Positions 23,991 through 35,417 of a DNA stretch of 64,000 bases are shown here, piece after piece. The DNA is from Chinchilla lanigera (taxonomy: Eukaryota > Chordata > Mammalia > Rodentia > Chinchillidae). The position numbers and the translations under genes were made by a program. The notes under the pieces were generated by a model. The model had not been told where the DNA came from and searched no databases. It worked only from the letters and a program-made list of their open reading frames with translations. Location of the stretch: assembly GCF_000276665.1 (NCBI RefSeq), contig NW_004955433.1, forward strand, positions 19,249,981-19,313,980. Reading direction: 5' to 3'. Position 1 is the first letter of the stretch. Every line of letters begins with the position of its first letter.

Positions 23991-26585
23991 CCTTCCTGAA
24001 ACATGCACTCATGTTTATCTTCTACTATTCTTACATTTTGAGGATGACATCTGAGACATTTTTGATGTTTGATTTCCATGACTGTTTTCTAGGATCTTCA
24101 CCCCTCTCTTTTGTGTTTATTTGTTCACACTGGTCACTTTCTTATTAAAGGGCTTGCTTTAGATATCCAAGACCAATTTGTCAGTCAACTTTTGTAAAAG
24201 AGAAGCATCAGAACAGTTGATTGGAGATAGAATTTTATAGCTGGTAGAACTCAGTTAGAGTGTTTGAAAAGGCTGTGGGTCTTTTCAAGGGAGAAACTGT
24301 AGGCCTCTGTATCTAATAGTACTCTTATAGTACTCCTCTATACTATTTTGCCCAGAGAAAAAAGATCCAACTGGGGAGTCAAGTAGGAGAAGATTATGAA
24401 TCTTACATTATTGTGTAGATTTTTGCTTGCTCTTCCAGCCTTTTCTACATTGACTTATTCCTTTCAGGCTTGATGTGGTTTCCTGGTATGTTCCAGGCAT
24501 GTATCTGCTAGGGGTAGCGGAGATGTTTTTTGTTTATTTAGTTAACATGGATTTTCCAAGAACCAGACATCAAGATGGGATTAAATATGCAGAGAATTTA
24601 TTAAAGGAAAGATTTGTGTAAGAGAACATGAGGAGGAAGTTGGAAAAGCTTTAAAATTTCGGCTCCTGAATGACAGTGAAAGCAAAGTAGGATGAGTGGA
24701 AGCGTACTAGATTACCGTGCATCTGAAAATAACAGGTTTCCTGAGAACATCTGGGCATCCTGGAGTTAAAATGAGCATGAAATGAGTTCTGGCTTTCACA
24801 GAAATCGACCCGCCTTCCTTGAGCTCTTTTCATTTTAAAGAAAAGAGTTTATTAAAAAAATGTGCCAAATGGTCCCCCTGGTGGCATGGAAGAATTATCC
24901 CATCCTTCTAATGCTTAGCTCCAATATACATCTTAGAAATAAAGCTGGAATCACTCTTTATGCGAGGCTGCTTTAAGCAAAAAAACTATCACTTGACTTC
25001 ATTTCCATATTGCTGCTAAGGCAAGCTAGTTCCCCAGTACCCTTTTTTTTTTATTTTTTTCCTAGCATGGGCAGGAAAAAAATATCAAACAATCTGTTAA
25101 TGAGCATTTGGTGAAGTGTAATGAATACAGTCTAATTCACTAATTGAGGCTCATTCCACAACTCTCCACTAATAAGCATCTTAATGTGCTTAACTGCAAG
25201 TGTCCAAAATAGTTATTGAGATGTGTGGAAATTTCTCATTCTGTATGTGCAAATTTTGATAGTGTTGCAGTTTGATTAATTGAGAGAAAATGTTGCACTA
25301 ACAATGAAGAAAACATAAAAACATGAAAATAATACAATTACATCTAAAGCAAACACATTGGCAACTAAAGTACTTTTGTGATAACTTTTATAGCAATGTG
25401 ACACTGATGTTCATTTCCTAGTGAAATCAAATGAACCTAATATTGAACATTTTCCTGATTGACTTGTTTAAGGATATAATAAATATATTAGTCAGTATTT
25501 TATTAATTATAAATAAAAGGCAAATTTACCCTTTTTGGTTTTATCAAATTTTACTTAACAAATATTTTAAATTATTAAAGTCAAAACAGGCTCAGATTAT
25601 TCATTATTTTTAAACTATTTCATTTTCCCTTCTCCTCCCTTTTTATCTACTTCTACTCCTTTCTTGCAAGCTTCCTTCTCACAAAGAATAATTTTCTAAA
25701 ATCGTTCATCTCTTTCACTCGCTAGAGAATTGCTGTTAGATCCACCAAACTTTGGCTTGAAAAGTAGTCTAGCATTTCTTAGAATGTCTCTCTCAAAGTT
25801 TTCACATGGTACTTTATATGCAGATATGAGGGGGTGAATATTCTTCACAGGGAAAGAAGATTTTGCACACAGGAACAAGAGAGATTAAAATAAGCATCGG
25901 GGTTTACATATATCAATTTTAAAAGTCCAAAGAAAGTGACTTTGAAAATGTGAATGTTTCCCTACTTTGTCATTTCCTTGCATTTATGGCATTTCACCCC
26001 TTCCTCTTCTCTAAGGAGAGGGTGTACATTTTTATGCAGAAAATACTAATTTTTGTGGCTACCAAGACCTTGTGAACTTAGGTGCTCATCTCCTTTATAG
26101 CAGCCTAATAGGAAGAGAAGCTTAAGAAATGTAATTACACAAAAGAAACACATATCATTTTCCCTCACCTGTAACTAATCAAGCAAATTCATACATATAT
26201 TATCAGTGGTCAGAGCAAGCAACTGACTTCTGGGTAAGCAAACTGTCTGAGGACCCATGACTCACGTTGTGAGTGACCGAACACCATGCTCTGAACATAA
26301 TACTAAGAGGGTGTTTGCCTCAGTGTTCTGGGTCTTCATTTCTCTATGCTGACTTTAAGACTGAAAAATCAAGTGTGTAAGATCTCTAAAGTTTGGCGAG
26401 TTTATTGTTAGGTACTTCCTGTAGGTATATTTATAATCAAAGCCACAGGGATAGACCTTGAAGGTTTTACTTTAAAAAAAAAAATTAATGGCATTTCTGA
26501 GTGGAAAAAATGAAACAAGAGGTGCAACACCCACGGGAAGTAGCAATAGCTATTACACCCTAGCATATCTCAAATTCTAAACATG
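23991..26585. other. Unique DNA, one candidate conserved block
   Basis: No gene or clear repeat. 24990-25240 is repeat-free with words such as 'tctaattcactaattgaggc' and 'cttaatgtgcttaactgcaa', in the style of conserved noncoding DNA. Confidence 0.45.
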
Positions 26586-26705
26586 CATCGGGCATTGTGT
26601 TTGTCCTATTTTTATTTCTATTTATTAGATAAAGAAACAACATCTCAAAGTCTTTAATAAACTCACCTGAAGTGCTCAGTGGAAGGCAAGAGCTTCAACT
26701 ACAGG
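26586..26705 (+). mobile_element. MIR SINE remnant
   Basis: The words 'gggcattgtgtttgtcctat', 'tagataaagaaacaacat', 'aataaactcacctgaagtgc' and 'gcaagagcttcaactac' follow the MIR order (size-of-gradient, 'gaggaaactga', 'taacttgcccaag', 'ggattcgaac'). Confidence 0.5.
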
Positions 26706-26785
26706 TGGTTTCATTCTGGAGCTTGTATTCTGAACCAAAGATTATTTGGTTGTAGGGCTTTTCGGAGTATAGCCCTAGATAAGCA

Positions 26786-26905
26786 ATGTCATCTTCATCA
26801 GGGAATTTGTTACAAGTGCAAATTCTCAGCTATGTGCTGAGTCAGATAGGATCTGGTATTCTGATATTTTAATGTACTTGCAAGGCTGAAGACCACTGTT
26901 TTATG
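26786..26905 (+). mobile_element. MER5A hAT-Charlie fossil (partial)
   Basis: 'catcttcatcagggaatttg', 'ttacaagtgcaaattctcag', 'gctgagtcagataggatctg' and 'gctgaagaccactgtttta' follow the MER5A consensus order ('gcatcacctgggaacttg', 'aaatgcaaattctc', 'ctgaatcagaaactctg', 'gagaaccactg'). Confidence 0.65.
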
Positions 26906-27610
26906 GCATCCTTATTTCTTGACTCCTGCCCATGATTCCTTCAACTCAGGATTAGATATTGAAGCGCTCAGATGTTCAGACGTAGGACTAACCACTGTCC
27001 GTAGGGAAACATCCTTCCATTCACTTAGAGGATGCTTGGTGTGGCTCCTTGGGAAAATCCCATTTTACCAATGAAAAATGATGATCTCAAAATCCCATAA
27101 TGACTCCTATCAGTCACGTTAACAACCTCAGCAAAAGGTTATCTCAGTGATTTATCTGTATCAGCTGCTTCTCACTGTGACCCAGACATTTAGAGATGCA
27201 GTTGCAAATGTGTGATTACAACAGTTTGGAGGGGCGAGCGATTAGCAGAGAAGCACAGTTGTCCTCTGAGCTGAGGATGAGGACACACAGATATTTGTGG
27301 CTGGATGTAACTTTTTACAGAACACAGATTTCTGAAATGTCCCCTAATACAATCCACAATCTGCAAGTCCAAGAACAATAGAGTACTTATGAGCTCCAGG
27401 AATCTCATTTATTCAGCAAATAGAAATATATGTGTATGTGTACCTCAGCAGTTTAAGTACCTTCAAGTATATCGGTATTTTTTAAGTGCATCTGTGATTG
27501 TGTAAGTGGTAGTGCATGGTGAGAGTACTGCAGAAGTAGAGTCCAGTCCCAAGGTCACAAGGGCAGTCTGGTCAACACACCATGGTGTGGTAGAAAGAGG
27601 ACAGGTTGCA
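26906..27610. other. Unique DNA, no gene seen
   Basis: Short overlapping open frames at 27190-27408 on both strands have no recognisable domain. Confidence 0.5.
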
Positions 27611-27820
27611 GGGCCTGATGTCAAGTTCCCGCAATCCTAACACTTGGGGAGGTTGAAGTGGGAAGATCATAAGTTTGAGCTCATCCGGGGAAACTTAGCA
27701 ACTTAGCCATATCTTGTCTCAAAACTGGAAAAAAAAAATAAAATACATAAAATACAACTTAAGGATTTAGCTCTGTGATATGTGCCTGAGATCAGTCCCT
27801 AGTACAGTATACAGCAAAAA
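27611..27820 (+). mobile_element. B1-dID dimeric SINE
   Basis: The B1 half is at 27611-27730 ('cgcaatcctaacacttgggg', 'aggttgaagtgggaagatca', 'cttgtctcaaaactgg'). After an A-rich linker comes the ID half at 27762-27815 ('aggatttagctctgtgatat', 'gagatcagtccctagtac'). This is the clearest forward dimer in the window. Confidence 0.85.
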
Positions 27821-27929
27821 TTAATCATTTTTGAAGATTAAAAAAATGAAAGAATGGATGAATAAAGAAAGATGAGAGACTATGCCAGGATCTGAACTTG
27901 AGATTTTCATATACTCTCATGTGATCAAG

Positions 27930-28040
27930 AGTAAATTACTAGATCTTCAATTGCTGTTTATTCATCTAGAAAATTAGACTTGTGATATCTACTCCATTGA
28001 GGTGTGATGATTATGTAAAATATTTGTAAAACATAGGCTT
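27930..28040 (-). mobile_element. MIR SINE remnant, reverse
   Basis: 'agtaaattactagatcttca', 'tgtttattcatctagaaaat' and 'gtgtgatgattatgtaaaat' follow the reversed MIR ('gttaacctctctgagcctca', 'tttcctcatctgtaaaatg', 'gaggattaaatgagataat'). Confidence 0.5.
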
Positions 28041-29129
28041 CCAATTTACTTTCTTTTTCATACCTGTGTTCCTTTCCTATTGCAGTCATAAGTGAAATAC
28101 CTTTATAATTTGATGATTAAGATTTATAGGTTTGAATATGTGTTAAATAAAAAGCCCTAGAGATTTCACATATCTGAAATCTAGATACTACAGGGAGATG
28201 AATTTTTTCCCTAGACATCCTGTTATGGATACAAAATAAAACACTTACAAATAGCCTATTGTTAATACAGGAAAAAGAAGAAATTTCTTATTAGCCAGAA
28301 TAAATGTCATAATCTAGATGGGGTTCATGATTCAGTTATGTTTGGAGCTAAACCCCTAAAAAATGATGCTGATAGTAGTCTGGAGAAATTAAAGTATACT
28401 TTTAAGTGTGCTTTTTTGTAATTGAAGAAGCTTGGTGGGAGATTAGGTGAGTTGGCTTATTTCTACTAACTTTGTGGAGGAAAACACCTAATAAAGTGCA
28501 ATTCACACCAGCAGGTATTCAGCAAGCACATGGGGGCTCCGACTGTATTCAATGACATCAATGACTCAGTAAATACCACTACTTCTGTCCCTAGAGAGGA
28601 GTTCAGGGAAATTCACTCAGGGTACTTATTAGTTAAGCAATTTTTTTTGTAAGCTCTTGCCTGAGTAGAAGTTCATACTACTTATGCTAATTGGGAAAAA
28701 TGTTCTCTAAGATTTTCAAGCATATGAGTCATAACTCCCAGGAGAGCACTTGAGGATCAGTAATAGACAACGTTATTTACTGGAGACCTTGACAACGTTC
28801 CTAGGTTGGGCTGATCAAGGTGTACTTGATTTAGAACTAGAATGGTTCAAATTTATTCCTCGGATCTCAAATAAGACTTTCATTTTCTTTTTATTTCTTA
28901 AAATCTGAGAGGTTCCATCATTAGTGCAGAGCATCTCTATATGAGACCTAAAAAAAATATGGAAAGAGGTTTCATGGCCCACCATGTAGATGGTGATATT
29001 ATTTTCCATTACTGCTTTTGCAACAGTCTTCAGTCACTGACCTCACTGCGTTCTGCAGTGCTTGGACTGGCTCTGGCCCTCTGCAGCTTTCCTCAGGTCC
29101 TTGAAGAGCCACTCCCTACTTATGAGAAT
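28041..29129. other. Unique DNA, no gene seen
   Basis: No repeat, exon or RNA gene recognised. Confidence 0.55.
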
Positions 29130-29560
29130 CCTACTTGAGCATACTCAGCAGGCAGCTGGGGAACCTCTGCGCAGTTTCCTCTATGCTGCAGTGTACACCC
29201 TAACAAAGCCTCTTTTATGTGGAATATTTTTGACAATTCATGATTACTCTCTTGAGCAGAGGATGCCTAGCTGCTACACTGAGCCGTGGTAAAACCAAAG
29301 GCCATGGGCACTGGCAGCAGTCAACAGCCAGGAGCCAGCAGCTGATAAAACCAAAGGTCGCTAGATGAAAGTGGTCAACAGCCCGGTCTGGTAACACTGA
29401 AAATAGCCTGGAGAAGACAATGGAGTGCAATGGAGGACTGTTAGGAACTACCTTGTCCCTTGACCAGAAGAGTTCCCAAGGCCTGCTGGGAGCTGCTATC
29501 TCTGACCTGCAATGCAAGCAGATAACCCTAAGAGCAGACTGCATTGCCAATCAAAAGTCA
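29130..29560. other. GC-richer stretch with an imperfect 56-bp tandem duplication
   Basis: 'taaaaccaaagg' occurs at 29290 and 29346 and each is followed by a 'gtcaacagcc' block, giving two diverged units of about 56 bp. Composition is nearer to an LTR or retro-copy than to the surrounding DNA, but I could not assign a family. A 111-codon minus-strand frame (29215-29550) has no recognisable domain. Confidence 0.35.
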
Positions 29561-29562
29561 GG

Positions 29563-29606
29563 ACTGGGCTGGGGATGTAACTTAGTGATATACCACTAGT
29601 TAGTGT
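29563..29606 (+). mobile_element. Possible ID SINE fragment
   Basis: 'gggctggggatgtaacttag' and 'tgatataccact' match the first 35 bp of an ID element (box A region); the rest is absent. Confidence 0.4.
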
Positions 29607-30394
29607 CTGCTGTTCATTGATGCATTCTGGGGGTGGGTAACTATAGGCTTCTGCCTGTGTCCCCAGATCCAACCATCTCCATTAATTTGGAAAGGGACAA
29701 TGCAATATAATTGGTTCCAAACCCAGTACTCTGGAAATGGGTACAGTACTGTTAATGATACACAGGCAATCCTTATATTAGCATAGAGAGAACACCTACT
29801 AGTAGCAACAATGAAGCTACCCTGTCAATAATAACCAAATCAGCAATGATAACAGCATCAAAGACAAACTGGATATTGACATACATAAGAACCATTAATG
29901 TACCACCCTGAAACATAGGAAAGAGTTTTATACTTATAGTAATAAACACTGCAACAAACCAGGTATTGACATACAGTAAAGAGCTACTAACTGCATCAAT
30001 TATACCTCCACAAACCGTAGAAAATTATTCAACAGTAATAGCACAGAGTTACCTCTCTAAAGGTTAATAAAGCTGATTAGTTATGCCAGTACAGATACAA
30101 GGCCAGGGGATGAAAGAATTAAAGCAGACAAATTTAAAAATTAAGAAATAGAAAATGAGTAAGGAAGAAAAGTGAAAGTCAGAAATTTTATTCCTACCTG
30201 AAACTTTTTAAATGTTTGGTTTTTTTACCACATTGTATGTAATTAGGCATCTTTTATTAGATTTTAAAGTCATATTATCCTGGGAAAGTATTAACAAATA
30301 ATAGTGCCTTGACAGAGTGAAATATTTGGGTGGCTTATGAGGGTTCTTAGTTTGATAGTACCTCTTCCTGCTGGCACAGTGAAGAGAATCCTTT
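29607..30394. other. Unique DNA, no gene seen
   Basis: A weak internal echo ('ggatattgacatacata' at 29872 and 'ggtattgacatacagta' at 29962, 90 bp apart) hints at an old duplication. Nothing else. Confidence 0.4.
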
Positions 30395-30516
30395 AATAAA
30401 TGGCACCCTAGGGGCTGGGGATTTAGTTCAGTGGCACAGTGCCTGCCTGGCAAGCGCAAAGTCATGAGTTTGATTTCTGGTACCAGAAAAAAAAATGAAT
30501 AAATAAATGACACCCT
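30395..30516 (+). mobile_element. ID-type SINE, best forward copy
   Basis: The element begins 'ggggctggggatttagttca' at 30411. It has a box A-like tract (ttagttcagtgg), 'gtgcctgcctggcaagcgca', a box B-like tract (gagtttgatttctgg) and an A-rich tail. It is flanked by a 15-bp TSD, aataaatg(g/a)caccct, at 30395-30409 and 30502-30516. The one mismatch and modest core divergence suggest a moderately young insertion. The tRNA-like boxes are an old Pol III promoter, not a working tRNA gene. Confidence 0.95.
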
Positions 30517-30745
30517 TTGGAGAAGGCTTGGAATGCTTTCCAGCTTTATAATTCTCTTCCTGTCTTTACTTCATGTATTCCTCATATATGCTGCCTGTTT
30601 CCATGTTTGCTTTCTACCAAAAAGCAATGTCTTCCTGTATCATTTTTCGGTTTGACTTATTTTCTACCTACTTTCTCTGAAATTCCCAGTAGCAAGGACA
30701 GTGATCACTAGATCTTGACACTGGACTCAGTTATTGTTCCAATTC

Positions 30746-30833
30746 AAATAGAACCTTTTTTTCTGTAAGTAAGGTTTACCTATGTCAACAAAGACATAGG
30801 TAAACCTTACTTACAGAAAAAAAGGTTCTATTT
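30746..30833. repeat. Perfect 41-bp inverted repeat with 6-nt loop
   Basis: The left arm 30746-30786 and right arm 30793-30833 are exact reverse complements over all 41 positions, including the seven-T/seven-A runs; the spacer is aacaaa. The pairing stops abruptly at both arm ends. I find no transposon motif in the arms. As RNA or single-stranded DNA it would form a 41-bp stem. Confidence 0.97.
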
Positions 30834-32224
30834 TATGGACAACTTTTGCCTCCTATTTGTAGACTGTTTACTCTGCCTATACCCTGCCTCAGTGTGATCT
30901 CTGAAGCAGGAGTTGCTGGTTTTCTGTATCTATGTCCCTGCTTCCTATGATTTAAAAAATTTAGAATTCTCCTGTCCTATAGTTCTGTAGCAGATGTGGG
31001 TGATGAGTTATTTTGTTTAATCTCCTTGGTGGTTGGCAGTGTTTTTGGAGATTCTGATGTAGTAAACCTCTCTCACCCTAAAATTTCCAAGAAGTTCTTT
31101 TTTCTTCATTTAATTTTCAGCAAAGATAACCATGGATAGAGCTATAATAATTTCTGTGTGTGTGTGTGATTATCAGTACATAATCATGGTATAATGCATG
31201 AGGATTTAGTACTCATCTAAGGGACTGCATTCTCTTACTAATGGGACAAAGATGGACCGCTGTCTAAAATCTTTAGTGAGCAGATAACCTATAAGTGCAT
31301 CATGTACACATAAGGACTTAAGTTTATGCATTTTCAATGTACTAGAACATTATTTATGCATGTAATTGAAAGAAATAGTATCAAAAACTCAGACACCATT
31401 TCCAAGAGAGCTTTTGGTGGATAAGAGAGTTTTCTAAATACCCTTAGAACTCTAAGTCTCTACATATCAAGCACTCTTTTCTTTAAATTTATTACTGAAT
31501 TAATAAACGCATTTTTAATCACTTTAGAAACAAATAACAATGGTTTAGATTTTCAGTGTCCTTATTGATTATTCTTCCTCCCTTGTGGATTTCTTTTCTT
31601 TGATTTCATTTCCGCTCTCTATCCTCCCTAACCTCTTTGTGAAAAAGAAAAACAAAACCAAAAAGCAAAGTTTACAGATTTAACTCCTGTACATTTCCAG
31701 CCACATCTCACAGCCAATTGAAAGCCCAGAAGAATTCCAGGATATTCACCCTGGCCAAGGAAATAACTTCCTGGGTACTGTAGAGAGGTATTGGCATTAC
31801 AGATGCTAAATTGTTCATCATAGCTCCTATTTAATTGAAAATAGTCTCTAAAATACTTTAAGATTTTATATATGTTAATTAACTCTCCTCAGGAAAAAGT
31901 AGGTGGAATTATGGCCTTATACTAGACCATGTGCTTCAGTGCTGCTAAATTTTGCTTTGTTCCCCTGCTTTCATAACATAATTCTCTTCGTTCTGGCTTT
32001 CTAGTATTTTCAGACTGTATTTCGCATACTGTTCTACTGGATAATATCTTGGTCTCCTCATCCTCAAGTGTGACATAAATTTCCCTCTGGCCAACCTGTC
32101 TTCATATATTTTCAGTACAATTCATATATATTTAGATCTGGACCAAGGCATATCTACCAGTCTGAGACTGACTTCCATTGAGATCTCTGTGTGCCAGTAG
32201 GAAAAGTAATTGATGGCTTCAAAA
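30834..32224. other. Unique DNA, no gene seen
   Basis: A short TG run lies at about 31155-31168. No exon or repeat recognised. Confidence 0.55.
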
Positions 32225-32540
32225 TTCATCAAAAATTTAACAACTACCTCTCATGCAACAGGCAGTGTATCATTGGTGGAGATATAATGGTGAACTAGAA
32301 GGATACATATGGTCTCTCCTTATACACAGATTTCAGTTTCCTAAGACAAAAGAGCAAGTTAGCATGAATTCGCTATTACAATGAGCATGTCATGGAAAGA
32401 AGTGCTGTGCATTAGGGAAAAGTAGAGTATTTATAATGAGACTGAAGGGGATCTTTACCCAGTTAGAGAGAATCTCACTTGAAACCAAAGGATGAACAGA
32501 AATTGTGAAGAAGGAGAATAGGAGATCTTATGTTTTCCTT
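32225..32540 (+). mobile_element. Ancient mammalian repeat, copy 1
   Basis: 'gcaacaggcagtgtatcatt', 'ggtggagatataatggtgaa', 'acatatggtctctccttata' and 'ggaaagaagtgctgtgcatt' follow a widespread old repeat of the form 'caggcactgttctagg', 'ggggatacagcagtgaacaa', 'ccctgccctcatggagctta', 'gatggtgataagtgctatg'. I cannot assign the family name with certainty (L2/MIR-age). Confidence 0.5.
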
Positions 32541-34510
32541 ACCATCTCCAGTTCATTGGGCCACTCTAGATAAGAGTGTAAATGATAGGCAGGGAGATGC
32601 CATGCCACCTGTTCCACTGTGCTTTACCCACATCCCTGATTAAAATACATTCATGAGCATAGCAAAACTGCTGTTGTACTAGGTATTAATTTTGCAATAC
32701 TTTTAAAGATAGCAATAGTTGAGTATAATAACAATTTCATCTGGAACTGATAGGTCACAAAAATAAAAAAATTTAAGCATGTGACATTTTTGGGTGAAAA
32801 CCAGGCATTTCTGAATAAGACTGTTGAGAAAGGACTGAGGAGCTGTTATTGGAGACTGGGGAAAGACACGATGGTCATGGCGTAGAAGGCTTGACAACAC
32901 CTTTGCATAAGGAAATTTAGAAAATAAAAGGAGGACCTAATTGACTTCTGGATCCAACTGGGAGATGCATAGGCAATGCATTAAAATATGGCAATTAATT
33001 TCTTCCAACTTATTATGTTGAAAGGTAATAAGATAACATTGAATTAATGAAAGAACTATTAAGTTTTTGAGGGCAATTTAGAGGAATTATAAAGAAGTAA
33101 AAACTCATCTGATTCTAAAATGAATCTATGTCTTATCTCCAATCTCTATCAAAATATTCACTAAGTAAAAAGTCACTTCACTCCAAAAATGATACCCTGT
33201 TCAGGCTATCATCTCACTTGTTAAAATTTCAAGTAAGGCAGATGCTTCATGCCAGTTAAAAAGCCATCTAAGTAAATATTTTAAAAAAACAACTCAGAGA
33301 ATCTCATGACGAAACAGAGTTTCTAAGAGTCTCAATGTTATCATCCCACTGTAGCTTTTACACAGGACCAACATAGAGAAAATCCTGACTCAGAGAAATT
33401 GATGGGCATATCTGTTATCTAAAAGAGTCAACAACAATAACATTCCAAAGAAACCCACAAAATCTTTGAGTATCAAATTAGGGGAAGTATTGTTATTTTA
33501 GACTAAAGTAGAAATAATGAATCTTAAACTTCTGGACCCCCAAATTTTCTGAGGACTGAATGCAAACTTAAAATGCAAATTCAGCTATTTCTGAGGTAAA
33601 TGGAGCATCAGGGGCACACTGGAGAGAAAAGAAGCAAGGACATGCATTCTCACTGCAGCCCCATTTTGCACTGGCCATGTACGAGATATAAAGTGAATTC
33701 CTTCCATTCAAAGATCTCCAGAGCAAGAACAATCATCCTGAGGGATCACATGTGAAGAGGTTCTTACACACCTGACCTTGATTCTCATTAGAAGATCCTG
33801 GACTCAAGCCAGTGGTATAATGAGATGAAAATTGGGAAATTGGGGAGGGTATAATTATACTTTGCATTAGGAGTAATTTATCACCAGAGTATGGACTATA
33901 CTGATGAAAAATGGTTCCACATTCCTTGAAGGGATAAGTATAGTTACTTTGCTTTAAATTTGGATTGATCCTATTGTTTGCCCATAGAAAGTAACAGAAA
34001 TGACAACTGGAAAGTCACTCTCAGGGACACTAGTGACCAAGTGGGAAATCTAAGTATCTAGAGATTCTTAATGCCATAGAGGAGGGCAGAAAAACCAGGT
34101 GTACGGCAACTGGCTGCCTAAGGCATAAGGTGTCAATTGACTGAAAAAAGACATGGGAAAATCCAGAATTGTATAAAATGCAGCTTGTTAGGGATTTACA
34201 AACAGAGGCATGTTTTGGGTGGTAGCAAGACAGGAGAATATCTACAACCCAAAACAGGAGGAAGGAGTTGATATATTAAAGTAGACATTTAATTTGTAAT
34301 GTTGTGGAATATACTTGGGCTCTCTGAAAAACTAACTTCTCAAACACCACTTAAGGGAGAGTCTAGTCCTCAGTGCACAGCACAAAGCATTCCATTATCT
34401 TAATGGCATGTTTATCCTACAGGGTTTGGAATTTGTGCCAGGCAAGATGTTGGCAAGATGGTAATTACAACCAAGATAGTTGTACTCATGTCTCTATAAA
34501 AAGAATAACG
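32541..34510. other. Unique DNA, no gene seen
   Basis: No repeat, exon or RNA gene I can support. Confidence 0.55.
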
Positions 34511-34591
34511 ATGAGAAAGGAAGAGAGGGGAGAGAAAGAGAGAAAGGGAGAGAGAGGAGGGAAGAGGGACAGGAGGAGGAGGGAGAAGAAG
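34511..34591 (+). repeat. Polypurine tract (GA-rich)
   Basis: About 80 nt of A and G with a single C (34570). A mirror-like purine tract of this kind can form triplex structures. Confidence 0.9.
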
Positions 34592-34767
34592 CAAATTATC
34601 TCTCTGCATGTGATGGATTATGTTTGAGTAAACCTGTTTAGTAATTCCTAGCTCAGAAAAAAATAGAAAGAAAAGTGAAAAGAAAGTAACTCAAATGAGA
34701 ACCAGAATTGAGGACAAGAGTACATGGAACCATTTCGTGGAAACACTATCCCCAGAAATTTGAGTCA

Positions 34768-35417
34768 GCCTATGTTGTAGTCAGGGTTTACAAGGGAATA
34801 GATTTAATAAAGGACATATAATTTACAGGATTATTTTACAATATTCCCCCAAAGAGTCAAATGCAAAAGAGTGAGAGAGATCTGTCTGCATGCGAGAGAC
34901 CCAGAGAATCCAGCTGAGGGCCTGGATCCCACAGCAATGTCCTCCATGAGTCCAGCTAAAGACCTAGAGCCCATAGCAATGTCCTCCACGAGTCCAGCTG
35001 AAAGGCTAGAACCCATAGCAATGTCTCACGCAAGTCTGTATCAAGGATCTGCACTGGTAGGGCCCAAAGGTTGGTGGTGAAAGTGAGAAAGTCTGTGCCA
35101 GCAGGCTGAGGAATCTGCACTGGAGCCAGGAAGTGACACTCACAGTAAGGACCAGAGCTCCTTGGAAAAGAACCGCAGCCATCCTCAGTGACAGCGAGGA
35201 CCCGAGCTCCTCTGACCATGTGAACAGCCCAGTTCATACCAGGAAAGCCAGCATGACAAGCTTCTCCTGGAGGATCAACAGCACGCCATCTTACCCTCAA
35301 GTTCTCCTTTTATGCTGTTGTCAACAATCCTCAGGTGGGCCTTCCACACCCAGCACCACGCTGATTCAGTTCACCTGAGTTTTACAAGCTGACCATTAGT
35401 TAATCCACCACAGCCTA
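34768..35417 (-). mobile_element. Solo ERVL-like LTR with exact 5-bp TSD
   Basis: The element at 34773-35412 (640 bp) begins TGTTGTAGTCAGGGTT and ends CCACCACA, giving canonical TG...CA ends. It is flanked by gccta at 34768-34772 and 35413-35417. Five-base duplications are usual for ERVL. The 'tagtcagggtt' start marks the reverse orientation of MLT2-related LTRs. There is no internal region, so it is a recombined solo LTR. It contains three 42-bp tandem units (34912-35035) and two copies of an 'ggacc(a/c)gagctcct' block (35147 and 35199). Small open frames over the tandem units are by-products. Confidence 0.88.

Noticed and set aside
30411..30490. tRNA-Ala gene
   Set aside because: Box A/B-like tracts belong to an ID SINE with an A-rich tail and target-site duplication; no cloverleaf can be completed.
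30746..30833. Rho-independent terminator or MITE
   Set aside because: The context is not bacterial. A MITE would need target duplications and related ends, and neither is seen.
34871..35080. Repetitive small protein with SPAE/PIAMSS-type units
   Set aside because: The repeated residues come from the 42-bp tandem units inside the solo LTR.
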